Shown here: positions 50,529 to 59,686 of the stretch, piece by piece
Numbering within the stretch: the stretch's first letter is position 1
Layout: each line of letters opens with the position of its first letter
Assembly: GCA_965214675.1 (NCBI GenBank)
Contig: OZ243969.1
Coordinates: forward strand, 248,001 to 312,000
Source: WTFY01 sp965214675
GTDB taxonomy: Bacteria > Pseudomonadota > Gammaproteobacteria > UBA4575
Reading direction: 5' to 3'
DNA: 64,000 nucleotides
Notes under the pieces: model-generated
Database searches by the model: none
What the model saw: the letters and a program-made list of their open reading frames with translations, nothing else
Told to the model about the DNA's origin: nothing
Position numbers and translations under genes: made by a program

Positions 50529-52457
50529 ATGAGCAGCCGATATGATGCCTCGGGAATCGAGGTGCTGAGCGGTCTTGACCCGGTACGCAAGCATCCCGGG
50601 ATGTACACGGACATCGCGCGTCCGAATCACCTGGCCCATGAGCTGATCGACAACAGTGTCGATGAAGCCATCTCCGGCCATGCCGGGCGCATTGATATCA
50701 CCTTGTATGAAGACGGGTCACTGGAGGTCGCCGATGACGGGCGCGGCATGCCGGTGGACATGCATCCGAAGCTCAAGTTGCCGGGTGTGGAAGTGGTGTT
50801 GTCGACCCTGCACGCAGGCGGCAAGTTCTCTGACAAGAACTACACGTTTTCAGGCGGCCTGCATGGCGTCGGTGTATCCGTCGTCAATGCCCTGTCCAAG
50901 CACATGGAGGTTTGGGTGCGCAGGGAAGGCAAGGAATACAACATGGCGTTCAAGGGCGGCAAAAAAATTTCCGATCTGGAAGTCACCGGCACTGTCGGCA
51001 AGAAAAATACCGGCACAACCATCCGTTTCTGGCCAGATGCGGGGTATTTCGAAACCTGCAAGTTTTCCATTCCCAAGCTTTTGCATGTCATGCGTGCAAA
51101 GGCCGTGCTGTTTTCCGGTCTCACGGTCCGCTTCGATGACCAGCTGAACGGCGACCAGTATGAGTGGTGTTATCAGGGTGGTATCCGCGACTACCTGCTT
51201 GATTCGGTGAAGGGATTCGAATGCATACCGGCCAATGCGTTTTGCGGGAATTTCGAGGGCGGACAGCAGGCCGCGGACTGGGCGCTTGCCTGGATCGAGG
51301 ACGGTCGCGAGGGTGTGCAGGAGAGCTATGCCAACCTGGTGCCGACACCGCAGGGCGGAACGCATGTGTCCGGCCTTCGTTCCGGTCTGACGGAAGCACT
51401 GCGCGAATTCTGTGAATTCAGGAAATTACTGCCACGGGGAATCCGTCTGGCTCCGGACGATGTCTGGGAGAAGCTTTCCTACGTTCTTTCGGTGCGAATC
51501 CATGATCCCCAGTTTGCAGGCCAGACCAAGGAGCGCCTGAGTTCGCGCGAGACGACCCTGTTTGTTTCCGGAGTGGCGAAGGACTCATTCAGTCACTGGC
51601 TGAGCCAGAATGCCACTGCCGGTGAGCAGATTGCCCGGCTTGCCATTCAACATGCCGAGGCCCGTATCAGGCGCGGCAAGAAGGTGGTGCGAAAGAAGGT
51701 GCTGACCGGTCCGACACTGCCGGGGAAGCTCATTGACTGCAACTCCGAAGATCTGCTGCGCACGGAATTGTTTCTGGTAGAAGGGGATTCCGCAGGAGGA
51801 TCGGCCAAGCAGGCAAGGGATCGGGACTTCCAGGCCGTCATGCCCCTGCGCGGTAAAATTCTGAATACCTGGGAGGTGGCCTCCGAGCAAGTGCTGGCCT
51901 CACAGGAAATCCATGACATCTCGGTTGCCATTGGTGTTGAGCCGGGCAGCGACAATATCGAGCGCCTGCGGTACGGAAAAATCTGCGTGCTTGCAGATGC
52001 CGATCCGGACGGACTGCATATCGCAACGCTACTGTCCGCGCTTTTTTTGCAGCATTTTCAAAAACTTGTGGAAAAAGGCCATGTCTACATCGCCATGCCG
52101 CCCCTGTACCGCATCGATGCCGGCAAGGATGTGTTCTATGTGCTCGATCAGGAAGAGTGCCAGGGCGTGCTGGACCAGCTCAAGGCGGAAGACAAGGCCG
52201 GCAATGCCACGATCACGCGCTTCAAGGGTCTCGGGGAAATGAATCCCATGCAGCTTCGCGAATCCACCATGGCCGTGGACAGCCGCCGCCTGATGCAGTT
52301 GTCCCTGGTCAACCCGGACAAGACCTTTAAGTCCATGGACCGGCTGCTGGCCAAGAAGCGTGCCGCGGACCGTCGCAGCTGGCTGGAGAAAAAGGGTAAT
52401 CTCGTCAAGGATCAGAGTCTTCGCCAGAGTCCTGAACAGTTTCTCGAGAAGACCTAG
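50529..52457 (+). CDS. parE: DNA topoisomerase IV subunit B
   Basis: ParE is the ATPase subunit of topoisomerase IV, which separates linked daughter chromosomes. The 642-residue GHKL-type protein has HELIDNSVDEAISG, VADDGRGMPVD, SGGLHGVGVSVVNAL, and the TOPRIM motifs FLVEGDSAGGSAKQARDR and LADADPDGLHIATL. The length and the QRDR-like region match ParE rather than GyrB. It is followed by parC after seven bases. Confidence 0.95.
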   Translation: MSSRYDASGIEVLSGLDPVRKHPGMYTDIARPNHLAHELIDNSVDEAISGHAGRIDITLYEDGSLEVADDGRGMPVDMHPKLKLPGVEVVLSTLHAGGKFSDKNYTFSGGLHGVGVSVVNALSKHMEVWVRREGKEYNMAFKGGKKISDLEVTGTVGKKNTGTTIRFWPDAGYFETCKFSIPKLLHVMRAKAVLFSGLTVRFDDQLNGDQYEWCYQGGIRDYLLDSVKGFECIPANAFCGNFEGGQQAADWALAWIEDGREGVQESYANLVPTPQGGTHVSGLRSGLTEALREFCEFRKLLPRGIRLAPDDVWEKLSYVLSVRIHDPQFAGQTKERLSSRETTLFVSGVAKDSFSHWLSQNATAGEQIARLAIQHAEARIRRGKKVVRKKVLTGPTLPGKLIDCNSEDLLRTELFLVEGDSAGGSAKQARDRDFQAVMPLRGKILNTWEVASEQVLASQEIHDISVAIGVEPGSDNIERLRYGKICVLADADPDGLHIATLLSALFLQHFQKLVEKGHVYIAMPPLYRIDAGKDVFYVLDQEECQGVLDQLKAEDKAGNATITRFKGLGEMNPMQLRESTMAVDSRRLMQLSLVNPDKTFKSMDRLLAKKRAADRRSWLEKKGNLVKDQSLRQSPEQFLEKT

Positions 52458-52464
52458 TTGACCC

Positions 52465-54720
52465 ATGGGCAGTAATCTGGAGATGGATTTCGACAGCAAC
52501 CCGACGTTGCTCATCCAGGAGTTTGCCGAGAAGGCCTACCTGGAATACTCGATGTACGCCATCCTGGACCGCGCCTTGCCCCACATCGGCGACGGACTGA
52601 AACCGGTGCAGCGGCGGATCGTGTACGCCATGTCCGAGCTTGGCCTGTCTGCGGGATCAAAGCCCAAGAAATCGGCACGCACGGTCGGTGATGTCATCGG
52701 CAAATTCCACCCGCATGGGGACAGTGCGTGCTATGAAGCGATGGTGCTGATGGCCCAGGAGTTCTCCTACCGCTACCCCCTGATCGACGGCCAGGGCAAC
52801 TGGGGCTCCACCGACGATCCGAAATCCTTCGCGGCCATGCGCTATACCGAATCGCGATTGACCCGTTATGCCAAGGCATTGCTGGCGGAACTGGGCCAGG
52901 GTACTACGCAGTGGCAGGCGAATTTTGATGCCACCCTGTCCGAGCCGGTCGTGCTCCCGGCACGTTTGCCCAACGTATTGCTCAATGGTGGTGCGGGTAT
53001 TGCAGTCGGCATGTCGACGGACATTCCGCCTCACAACCTCAATGAAGTGGTGGATGCCTGTGTGCACCTGCTGGAACACCCCAAGGCCGCGGTCGCAGAC
53101 CTGTGCCAGCATGTCCTGGGTCCGGATTATCCGACCGGCGCGGAAATCATTTCTGCACAGGAAGAAATCCGGAATCTGTATGAGACGGGTACAGGTTCGG
53201 TTCGCATGCGTGCAGAGTATGAAGTCGAGAACAGGAATATAGTCATTACCTCGTTGCCACACCAGGTGTCCGGGGCCAAGGTGCTGGAGCAGATCGCGCA
53301 GCAGATCCAGGCCAAGAAACTGCCGCTGGTACAGAACCTGCGTGATGACTCCGATTACGAAAACCCGGTGCGGATCGTGATCACGCCGCGCAGTCACCGT
53401 ACCGATACCGAGACGCTCATGTCACACCTGTTTGCAACCACGGACCTGGAGCGCAACTACCGCGTGAACCTGAACATGATCGGCACCGATGGCAGGCCGC
53501 GCATCAAGAATCTGCGCGAGTTGCTCAAAGAGTGGCTCAACTACAGAACCCGGACCGTGAAGGCCAGGTTGCAGTGGCGTCTGGACAAGGTCGACACCCG
53601 ATTGCACATCCTGGACGGTTTGCTGACCGTATATCTGGACCTCGACGAAGTCATTCGAATCATACGCGAAGAGGAGGAAGTGAAGAGGACGCTGATGAAG
53701 GCCTTCGGTCTCAGTGAGGAGCAGGTGGAAGCCATTTTGAATGTGCGTCTTCGCAATCTGGCAAAACTCGAGGAAGAAAAACTGAAATCCGAACAGCAGG
53801 AGCTCAAGGACGAGCGTGGGGAATTGCAGTCCCTGCTGAAATCCTCCAGGCGTCTGAAAACGCTGATCAAAAAGGAACTGTGTGAGGATGCCGGCGAATT
53901 TGGAGATCCAAGGCGCAGTACCCTGATCGAGCGTGCCGCATCGAATCCGCTGGATGAGTCCGCCCTGATTCCTGCAGAGCGGGTCACCGTGGTGCTGTCG
54001 CAAAAAGGCTGGATACGTGCAGCAAAAGGGGTCGATGTCGATGTCCACAGCCTGAGTTATCGCACCGGAGATGCGTATCAGGCCCATGTCCTCGGCAAGT
54101 CCAATCAACGGGTGCTGTTTGTCGACCTGGAGGGCCGCTGCTATGCGCTGCCGGCACACAGCCTGCCTTCTGCACGCAGCCAGGGTGAGCCCCTGAGCGG
54201 ACATTTCAAAACGCCCGACGGGGCACAGTTCGCAGGCCTGATGACGGGCACGGAAGAAGACCTTTTCCTGATGGCGAGCAGTGCCGGATACGGGTTTGTC
54301 TGCAAGTTCTCGGACATGACGGCGCGCAGCCGCTCGGGCAAGGCCGTGCTGTCCGTGCCACAGGATGCCATGGCACTGGCCCCGGTCAGGGTGCGCGATG
54401 CCGAGCACGACCGCGTGGTGGCCATCAGTTCACAGGGGCGCATGCTGGTCATCCCCGTGGCGGAGCTTCCGGTATTGTCAAAAGGCCGGGGCAACAAGGT
54501 CATTGATGTGCGCCATGGAATATCCGACAAGGAGGAATCCATGTGCGCGGTGGCCGTGGTCCAGGATACGGAATCCATCACCCTGCATGCAGGACAGCGC
54601 ATCAAGAGGATGGGCAGACAGGAAATCGATACCTATGCCGGTGCGCGTGCCAAGCGCGGTACACTGCTTTCAAAGGGCTATCGCAGCATCGATGCAATTG
54701 AGGTACATTTTAAAGATTAG
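52465..54720 (+). CDS. parC: DNA topoisomerase IV subunit A
   Basis: ParC cuts and rejoins DNA in topoisomerase IV. The 751-residue protein begins with ALPHIGDGLKPVQRRIVYAM, the quinolone-resistance region KFHPHGDSACYEAMVLMAQ with the usual Ser and Glu of the sensitive form, and the active-site Tyr in AAMRYTESRLT. The C-terminal domain has degenerate beta-pinwheel blades. It is probably co-transcribed with parE. Confidence 0.96.
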   Translation: MGSNLEMDFDSNPTLLIQEFAEKAYLEYSMYAILDRALPHIGDGLKPVQRRIVYAMSELGLSAGSKPKKSARTVGDVIGKFHPHGDSACYEAMVLMAQEFSYRYPLIDGQGNWGSTDDPKSFAAMRYTESRLTRYAKALLAELGQGTTQWQANFDATLSEPVVLPARLPNVLLNGGAGIAVGMSTDIPPHNLNEVVDACVHLLEHPKAAVADLCQHVLGPDYPTGAEIISAQEEIRNLYETGTGSVRMRAEYEVENRNIVITSLPHQVSGAKVLEQIAQQIQAKKLPLVQNLRDDSDYENPVRIVITPRSHRTDTETLMSHLFATTDLERNYRVNLNMIGTDGRPRIKNLRELLKEWLNYRTRTVKARLQWRLDKVDTRLHILDGLLTVYLDLDEVIRIIREEEEVKRTLMKAFGLSEEQVEAILNVRLRNLAKLEEEKLKSEQQELKDERGELQSLLKSSRRLKTLIKKELCEDAGEFGDPRRSTLIERAASNPLDESALIPAERVTVVLSQKGWIRAAKGVDVDVHSLSYRTGDAYQAHVLGKSNQRVLFVDLEGRCYALPAHSLPSARSQGEPLSGHFKTPDGAQFAGLMTGTEEDLFLMASSAGYGFVCKFSDMTARSRSGKAVLSVPQDAMALAPVRVRDAEHDRVVAISSQGRMLVIPVAELPVLSKGRGNKVIDVRHGISDKEESMCAVAVVQDTESITLHAGQRIKRMGRQEIDTYAGARAKRGTLLSKGYRSIDAIEVHFKD

Positions 54721-54763
54721 GTGCCGGGCTGCCTTGTGTTGAAAGGGTTGAGGGTTTTCTGAG

Positions 54764-55651
54764 ATGGGTATGCGCGTTTTATTGTTTCTGGCTGCGAACT
54801 TTTCCGTCGTTTTCGTATTGAGCATCAGTGCCCGTGTGCTGGGGCTTGATTACTGGCTCGCACAACAGGGCATGGCCGGGCAGCTCAACGGCTTGCTCCT
54901 GATGGCCCTGGTGTTCGGGTTCGGAGGCTCTTTCATCTCCCTGGCAATCTCCAAATGGATGGCAAAACGCAGCATGGGGGTGCAGGTGATCGAAACACCC
55001 GCCAACGCTTCCGAGAAGTGGCTGGTTGAAATGGTTCAGGGGCAGGCCAGGCAGACCGGGATCGGAATGCCGGAAGTGGGCATTTTCAATTCACCGCAAA
55101 TGAATGCTTTTGCAACCGGCATGAACCGCAACAATGCACTGGTAGCGGTCAGTACGGGACTGCTGGAGACCATGAATCCAGATGAGGTCGAAGCCGTTTT
55201 GGGCCACGAAGTCAGCCATGTCGCCAACGGGGACATGATTACCATGGGACTGTTGCAGGGCGTGCTCAATACCTTTGTGATATTTATCTCCCGCGTGATC
55301 GGCCTGCTGGTCGACAAGCTTGTGTTCAAGGTGCAGCGGGGTATTGGGCCCGGATATTTTATTGCCAGCATCATCGCGGAGATCATTCTCGGAATACTGG
55401 CTGCGGTGATCGCAAGCTGGTATTCGAGGCGCAGGGAATTTCGAGCCGATGACGGAGGGGCCCGGCTGGCCGGTCGGGAAAAAATGATTTCGGCATTGCA
55501 GCGTCTGCAGGCGCAATACGAACCCGAGGACCTTCCGGGCCAACTGGCTGCCTTCGGCATCTCCAGTGGTGTCAAAAGTGGCTTGCAGAAACTGCTGATG
55601 TCACACCCACCGCTTCACGAAAGGATTGCCGCCTTGCGCAAGGCCGGGTGA
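54764..55651 (+). CDS. htpX: Protease HtpX
   Basis: HtpX is an M48 zinc metalloprotease of the inner membrane, acting with FtsH on misfolded membrane proteins. The 295-residue protein has two N-terminal membrane helices, the zinc motif LGHEVSHVANGDMITM near residue 140, two more helices, and the third ligand region SRRREFRADDGGARLAG. Its expression often depends on CpxR or heat shock; no such operator was recognised. It ends 13 bases from the convergent epmB. Confidence 0.95.
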   Translation: MGMRVLLFLAANFSVVFVLSISARVLGLDYWLAQQGMAGQLNGLLLMALVFGFGGSFISLAISKWMAKRSMGVQVIETPANASEKWLVEMVQGQARQTGIGMPEVGIFNSPQMNAFATGMNRNNALVAVSTGLLETMNPDEVEAVLGHEVSHVANGDMITMGLLQGVLNTFVIFISRVIGLLVDKLVFKVQRGIGPGYFIASIIAEIILGILAAVIASWYSRRREFRADDGGARLAGREKMISALQRLQAQYEPEDLPGQLAAFGISSGVKSGLQKLLMSHPPLHERIAALRKAG

Positions 55652-55664
55652 AGCGGCCTCTGGG

Positions 55665-56675
55665 CTATACGCGCACCGGAGTCTTGCCCGGCTCCCCGTA
55701 CTCCTCGCGCACCAGCCTGGGAACCAGGTAGCCGGGCAGCCGGGCCGCCATTTCCTTGTGGATGCTGCGTGCCCTGGACTCCTCCACGTCAAAGTGTGAG
55801 GCATTTTTCACCTTGTCCATCAGATGCAGGTAGTAGGGCAGTACCGCAGCATCAAAGAGTTTCTCGCTCAGGGCGACCTGGATGTCCGCATCGTCATTGA
55901 TGTTTCTCAGCAGCACACTCTGGTTCAATACGCAGCACCGCGTAGCCGAGAGATCCCGAAGCTTGCATCGAAGCTCATGATCGATTTCCTGCGGATGATT
56001 GATGTGCACCACCACCACGACACTCAGGGCACAGTTCTCCACCCAGTCCAGAAACCCTGCACTGATTCTGGCCGGGATCACCACGGGCAGGCGTGTATGG
56101 ATTCGCAGGCGTCGCACATGCGGGATCTGCTGAATTCGTCTGCCCAGAGTACCGAGTTCCTGGTCGCTCAGCACCAACGGGTCCCCGCCACTTAATATGA
56201 CTTCCTCGATACTGGCATCACGGGCAATTTCGCCCAGTGCGCTGCGCCATGCATCCGTTCGCGGGTTTTGCGAGGAGTAGGGGAAATGGCGGCGGAAACA
56301 AAAGCGGCAGTGAACGGCGCAGCGGCTGGTGGCAAGCAGCAAGGCGCGTCCATGGTACTTTTGCAGCAAGCCCGGGCTCTTGATGCTTTTCAGGTCTCCG
56401 ACGGGGTCTGCGACAAAGTCGATGGCCTCCTGGTCTTCGAAGGCGTGCGGCAGGACCTGCAGCAATAGCGGGTCCTGCGGGGTGGATTTTTGCATGCGTG
56501 CCACGTAACTTTTTGGTGCCCTCAGCGGGAATTGCCGAGCGGCTGCGTCACTGACCGGTAACTGCTCGGGGCGCAAATCCAGTGCCTCGCAAAGTGTTCC
56601 GATTTCGGTGATGGATTCCCTGTACTGCGCCTGCCAGGTGGTTTCGGGTGCCGGGTTGACTCGTGATAGACTCAT
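55665..56675 (-). CDS. epmB: EF-P--(R)-beta-lysine aminomutase EpmB
   Basis: EpmB is a radical SAM 2,3-aminomutase that makes (R)-beta-lysine, the substrate for EF-P modification. The 336-residue protein has the cluster motif SRCAVHCRFCFRRHFPY (CxxxCxxC), VILSGGDPLVLSD, and RLRIHTRLPVVIP. The ATG at 56675 gives a normal length; upstream ATGs would run into efp. It is divergent from efp with 39 bases between the two starts, so their regulatory sequences overlap. Confidence 0.94.
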   Translation of the reverse strand: MSLSRVNPAPETTWQAQYRESITEIGTLCEALDLRPEQLPVSDAAARQFPLRAPKSYVARMQKSTPQDPLLLQVLPHAFEDQEAIDFVADPVGDLKSIKSPGLLQKYHGRALLLATSRCAVHCRFCFRRHFPYSSQNPRTDAWRSALGEIARDASIEEVILSGGDPLVLSDQELGTLGRRIQQIPHVRRLRIHTRLPVVIPARISAGFLDWVENCALSVVVVVHINHPQEIDHELRCKLRDLSATRCCVLNQSVLLRNINDDADIQVALSEKLFDAAVLPYYLHLMDKVKNASHFDVEESRARSIHKEMAARLPGYLVPRLVREEYGEPGKTPVRV

Positions 56676-56714
56676 GCGTTTCGTAGCGTGCATCTTCTCA
56701 AAGGTGAATATTCC

Positions 56715-57284
56715 ATGGCGTCCTATAATACCAACGAATTCCGTGCTGGTCTGAAGCTGATCCTGGACGGCGACCCGTACTCGATCATTGATAACGAGTT
56801 TGTAAAACCTGGCAAGGGACAGGCATTCAACCGCGTCAAGCTGCGCAACCTGAAAACCGGTCGGGTGATCGATCGTACGTTTAAATCGGGTGAATCTGCC
56901 GAGGGTGCTGATGTGGTGGATACCGACATGCAGTACCTGTACAACGACGGCGAACAATGGCATTTCATGGAACCCAAGTCCTATGAACAGCATGCCGCAA
57001 CCAGGGCGGTTGTCGGCGATGCAGCCCAGTGGCTGAAGGGCCAGGAGACCTGCTGCGTGACCCTGCTGGACGGCGTACCGCTGGCGGTGACCCCGCCGAA
57101 TTTCGTTGAACTGCAGATCGCCAGGACGGATCCGGGCGTGCGCGGGGACACTGCCACAGGGGGCGTCAAGCCTGCCACCATGGAAACGGGGGCGGTGGTC
57201 AAGGTGCCGCTGTTTGTCGAGGAAGGGGAAGTGCTGCGGATCGACACACGCACTGCCGAGTATGTATCCCGCGTGAAAGGATGA
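56715..57284 (+). CDS. efp: Elongation factor P
   Basis: EF-P helps the ribosome through polyproline stretches. The 189-residue three-domain protein has the modification site Lys34 in KPGKGQAF, at the same position as in E. coli, and the C-terminal AYVSRVKG-like end. Both epmB and epmA flank it, so it is predicted to carry beta-lysine. The ATG at 56715 is preceded by AAAGGTG; an in-frame ATG at 56688 is within the epmB promoter. Confidence 0.96.
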   Translation: MASYNTNEFRAGLKLILDGDPYSIIDNEFVKPGKGQAFNRVKLRNLKTGRVIDRTFKSGESAEGADVVDTDMQYLYNDGEQWHFMEPKSYEQHAATRAVVGDAAQWLKGQETCCVTLLDGVPLAVTPPNFVELQIARTDPGVRGDTATGGVKPATMETGAVVKVPLFVEEGEVLRIDTRTAEYVSRVKG

Positions 57285-57321
57285 TACAGGCTTCCGGCAT
57301 CATCGCCTGCCTGTCAAACCC

Positions 57322-58299
57322 ATGGATGATATTACGCGCTCACTGAGTACCGCCCAGACCCACCAAGGCTCCCCCGGACTGGAACAGATTCGCCGGGCCC
57401 GGGCGCGCATGTATTCCGGGGCCCGCGAATACTTCCATGCACACGGTGTCCTGGAGGTTGAAACTCCGGTCATCAACCCGACCACGGTGTCCGATCCACA
57501 TATCGACAGCATCGCGGTGACCTGCAACGGTCAGCGGCAGTTTTTACACACCTCTGGCGAGTATGCGATGAAGGCCCTGCTGGCACACCTGAAGTGCGAC
57601 ATCTACCAGCTCTGCAAGGTGTTTCGTGACGGCGAATCCGGCAGGCTGCACCACAGTGAATTTACCATGCTGGAATGGTATCGCGTGGGCTGGAACTACC
57701 TGGACCTCATGGCGGAGGTGGACGACCTAGTCCGAGTCCTGTTGCACGATACGTTCCGCCTGGAGGCGTCCGAGTATATTTCCTGCCAGGCACTCTTTCG
57801 ACAGTATTGCGGCATAGACCCGTGGTCTTGCGCGGAAGAGGATTACCGGGATGCCTGTCGCAAGGCAGGCCTTACATTTACCTCAAGGCTTCCGGTCGAT
57901 GCGTACCAGAGCCTGTTGCTGGACCAGACAATGGCCACTCATCTGCCTGCGGACCGCATGATCTTTGTCCATGATTTCCCGCTGCAACAGGCCAGCCTGG
58001 CAAGAATCAACGACCAGGGAAAGGCCGAGCGTTTCGAGTTGTATGTGGCCGGGCTGGAGCTTGCCAACGGCTATCAGGAACTGGTCGACGCCGGTGAACA
58101 GCGCCGGCGCATCGACTCCGACAACAACAAGCGCCAGGCACTCGGCAAGACGCCACAGGCGCCGGACGGTGCCTTGATCGCAGCCCTGGAGCGTGGATTA
58201 CCGGAGTGCGCCGGTGTGGCGCTGGGCATGGACCGACTGCTGATGCTGGCCACCGGGGTGGATGACATCAGGAAGCTTCTGGAGTGCCCTACAGGCTGA
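57322..58299 (+). CDS. epmA: EF-P--lysine ligase EpmA (GenX/PoxA)
   Basis: EpmA is a truncated lysyl-tRNA synthetase paralogue without anticodon-binding domain; it attaches (R)-beta-lysine to Lys34 of EF-P. The 325-residue protein has the class II core: YFHAHGVLEVETPVI, FRDGESGRLHHSEFTMLEW (motif 2) and GVALGMDRLLMLATG (motif 3). Together with epmB and efp the three genes form a complete modification locus. Its end overlaps the convergent psd by 11 bases. Confidence 0.95.
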   Translation: MDDITRSLSTAQTHQGSPGLEQIRRARARMYSGAREYFHAHGVLEVETPVINPTTVSDPHIDSIAVTCNGQRQFLHTSGEYAMKALLAHLKCDIYQLCKVFRDGESGRLHHSEFTMLEWYRVGWNYLDLMAEVDDLVRVLLHDTFRLEASEYISCQALFRQYCGIDPWSCAEEDYRDACRKAGLTFTSRLPVDAYQSLLLDQTMATHLPADRMIFVHDFPLQQASLARINDQGKAERFELYVAGLELANGYQELVDAGEQRRRIDSDNNKRQALGKTPQAPDGALIAALERGLPECAGVALGMDRLLMLATGVDDIRKLLECPTG

Positions 58300-59149
58300 C
58301 ATCGCCTCGGCCGAGGGCCTGACCCATCACCACGGGTCGCTGCAGGCGAAGTCCGGAGTTCCATTCGACAGACCGGGATTCGAAGAGCACGATGGCAGTG
58401 GAACCCATGTGGAATATTCCCAGTTCGTCGCCTTTTTCCAGTTTCACGCCCGGATACTTTTTTCTTTGAACGGTCTTGCGCCTTGACGGTGTGACCATGC
58501 CTTCCCAGGCCATTTCAATGGCCGCAACATTCACAGCCCCCACCATGACGACCGCCATCCAGCCCAGCCGGGTTTCAAAGATCGAGATTACGCGCTCATT
58601 GCGGGTATACAGGCCCTCGATGACTTCCGCAGCGTAAGGGGCGACACTGAACAGTCTCCCGGGCACATGGATCATTTCCACCAGGGTGCCGTCCAGGGGC
58701 ATGTGTACACGATGATAATTTTTGGGTGACAGGTAAATGGTTGCGAATTTCCCGCGCTCACACAAACGCCCGTACTCGAGTGCACCGCCCAGCAGTTCGC
58801 GCACGGAAAACCAGCGCCCCTTGGCTTGAATGGCGCGGTGACTGGCATACTCGGAAATCTGGCTGATACGCCCGTCTGCCGGGCTGACAATGACATTCGC
58901 CCCTGCAGCAATCGGCCGGGCCCCAGGGACCAGCCGGCGGGTAAAAAACTCATCGAAGTTCGCATAGTCCTCGGGTTCGCTGAAGCTGGCCTCGCGCATG
59001 TCGACGTCAAAGGCACGTATGAACAGGCGGATGGCCGGGTTTTTCAAGAACGTATTCTGACGGCTCGCCCAGTAGGTCATCCGCGATACCAGGTGATGGG
59101 GAAACAGGCAGAACAAAATCCCTTTGCAATGTTTCCATAAGGTGTTCAT
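58289..59149 (-). CDS. psd: Phosphatidylserine decarboxylase proenzyme
   Basis: Psd makes phosphatidylethanolamine. The 286-residue proenzyme cleaves itself at the Ser of the GST motif to form a pyruvoyl group; here the site is FHMGSTAIVLFE, MGST instead of the frequent LGST. Also seen are the NFDEFFTRRL segment near residue 65, VSPADGRISQ and YHRVHMPLDGTL. AGGGAAG precedes the ATG at 59149. The upstream ORF 59149-59382 ends in the start codon (TGATG). It converges with epmA. Confidence 0.94.
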   Translation of the reverse strand: MNTLWKHCKGILFCLFPHHLVSRMTYWASRQNTFLKNPAIRLFIRAFDVDMREASFSEPEDYANFDEFFTRRLVPGARPIAAGANVIVSPADGRISQISEYASHRAIQAKGRWFSVRELLGGALEYGRLCERGKFATIYLSPKNYHRVHMPLDGTLVEMIHVPGRLFSVAPYAAEVIEGLYTRNERVISIFETRLGWMAVVMVGAVNVAAIEMAWEGMVTPSRRKTVQRKKYPGVKLEKGDELGIFHMGSTAIVLFESRSVEWNSGLRLQRPVVMGQALGRGDVSL

Positions 59150-59382
59150 CAGCTTCCCTGTTGAGTGTTGCCGTTAGTCTTCATTGACCCGAAACCATCA
59201 TGACCCGGTGTTGATACGCTGTGCCGACGGGTCTGTACATTCTTGCGGGGCACCCTCATAAAACGTGGCCACCCGGAGGTGCAGAGTCGTCCTGGCTTGC
59301 ACGCATCACAGGCACGGAATACACCACTCCCGAGGTCCGGGTCAAGGATTCCGTCCAACCGGTCGAGCCTGAAATCATGCAA
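59149..59382 (-). CDS. Doubtful small ORF upstream of psd
   Basis: The 77-residue frame starts in the stop of the 64-residue ORF (ATGA, with GGAG 4 bases before the ATG) and ends in the psd start. It has a Cys pair (CDAC) and no recognised domain. The overlapping arrangement is suggestive but could be chance in a GC-rich gap, so it is listed with low confidence. Confidence 0.2.
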   Translation of the reverse strand: MHDFRLDRLDGILDPDLGSGVFRACDACKPGRLCTSGWPRFMRVPRKNVQTRRHSVSTPGHDGFGSMKTNGNTQQGS

Positions 59383-59569
59383 CTCCGGAGTATTCAGGGG
59401 ATATCGTCTTCTGTTTTTGCATCAGGGTGGTCTTTGGTTGCGCATCCAGGGTAGTGATGCTTTTCGGGCCGATGCGGCCTGCATCATCGTTCGTATACAT
59501 GCAGTAGGAAAGGGTCAGGCAAACAGAGAAGCCAGCGACCACGAGCAGACTGTAAAGGTCGCGTCGCAT
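59375..59569 (-). CDS. Possible small single-pass membrane protein
   Basis: The 64-residue frame has a hydrophobic helix (YSLLVVAGFSVCLTLSYCMY, residues 6-25) after an Arg-rich start and a polar C-terminal tail. The pattern fits a small inner-membrane protein. The ribosome-binding site is distant (AGG about 12 bases upstream). No family was recognised. It would be first in a set with the 77-residue ORF and psd. Confidence 0.35.
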   Translation of the reverse strand: MRRDLYSLLVVAGFSVCLTLSYCMYTNDDAGRIGPKSITTLDAQPKTTLMQKQKTISPEYSGVA

Positions 59570-59686
59570 CGATTTGTGAACCTCGGAGTGTTTTGAATCT
59601 CAGTCTATTTTGCAACAGTGTATAGCCTTTTGTGAATGGACAGGCAGTGCAGACAGTTCCTTTACCGGAGATGATATGATTTGCGC
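59570..59686 (+). other. Gap upstream of aroC
   Basis: No gene is seen here. The TATGAT at 59675-59680 resembles a -10 element, but no -35 at the right distance was found. It directly precedes the aroC start region. GGAG at 59667-59670 is distant from the ATG. Confidence 0.4.

Noticed and set aside
49566..50681. 371-codon minus-strand ORF over dsbC and the parE start
   Set aside because: It is antisense to dsbC, which has a clear signal peptide and CGYC site; no domain is visible.
50529..54720. GyrB/GyrA instead of ParE/ParC
   Set aside because: Lengths (642 and 751 residues) and the short C-terminal domain match topoisomerase IV; the GyrA-box expected in gyrase was not seen.
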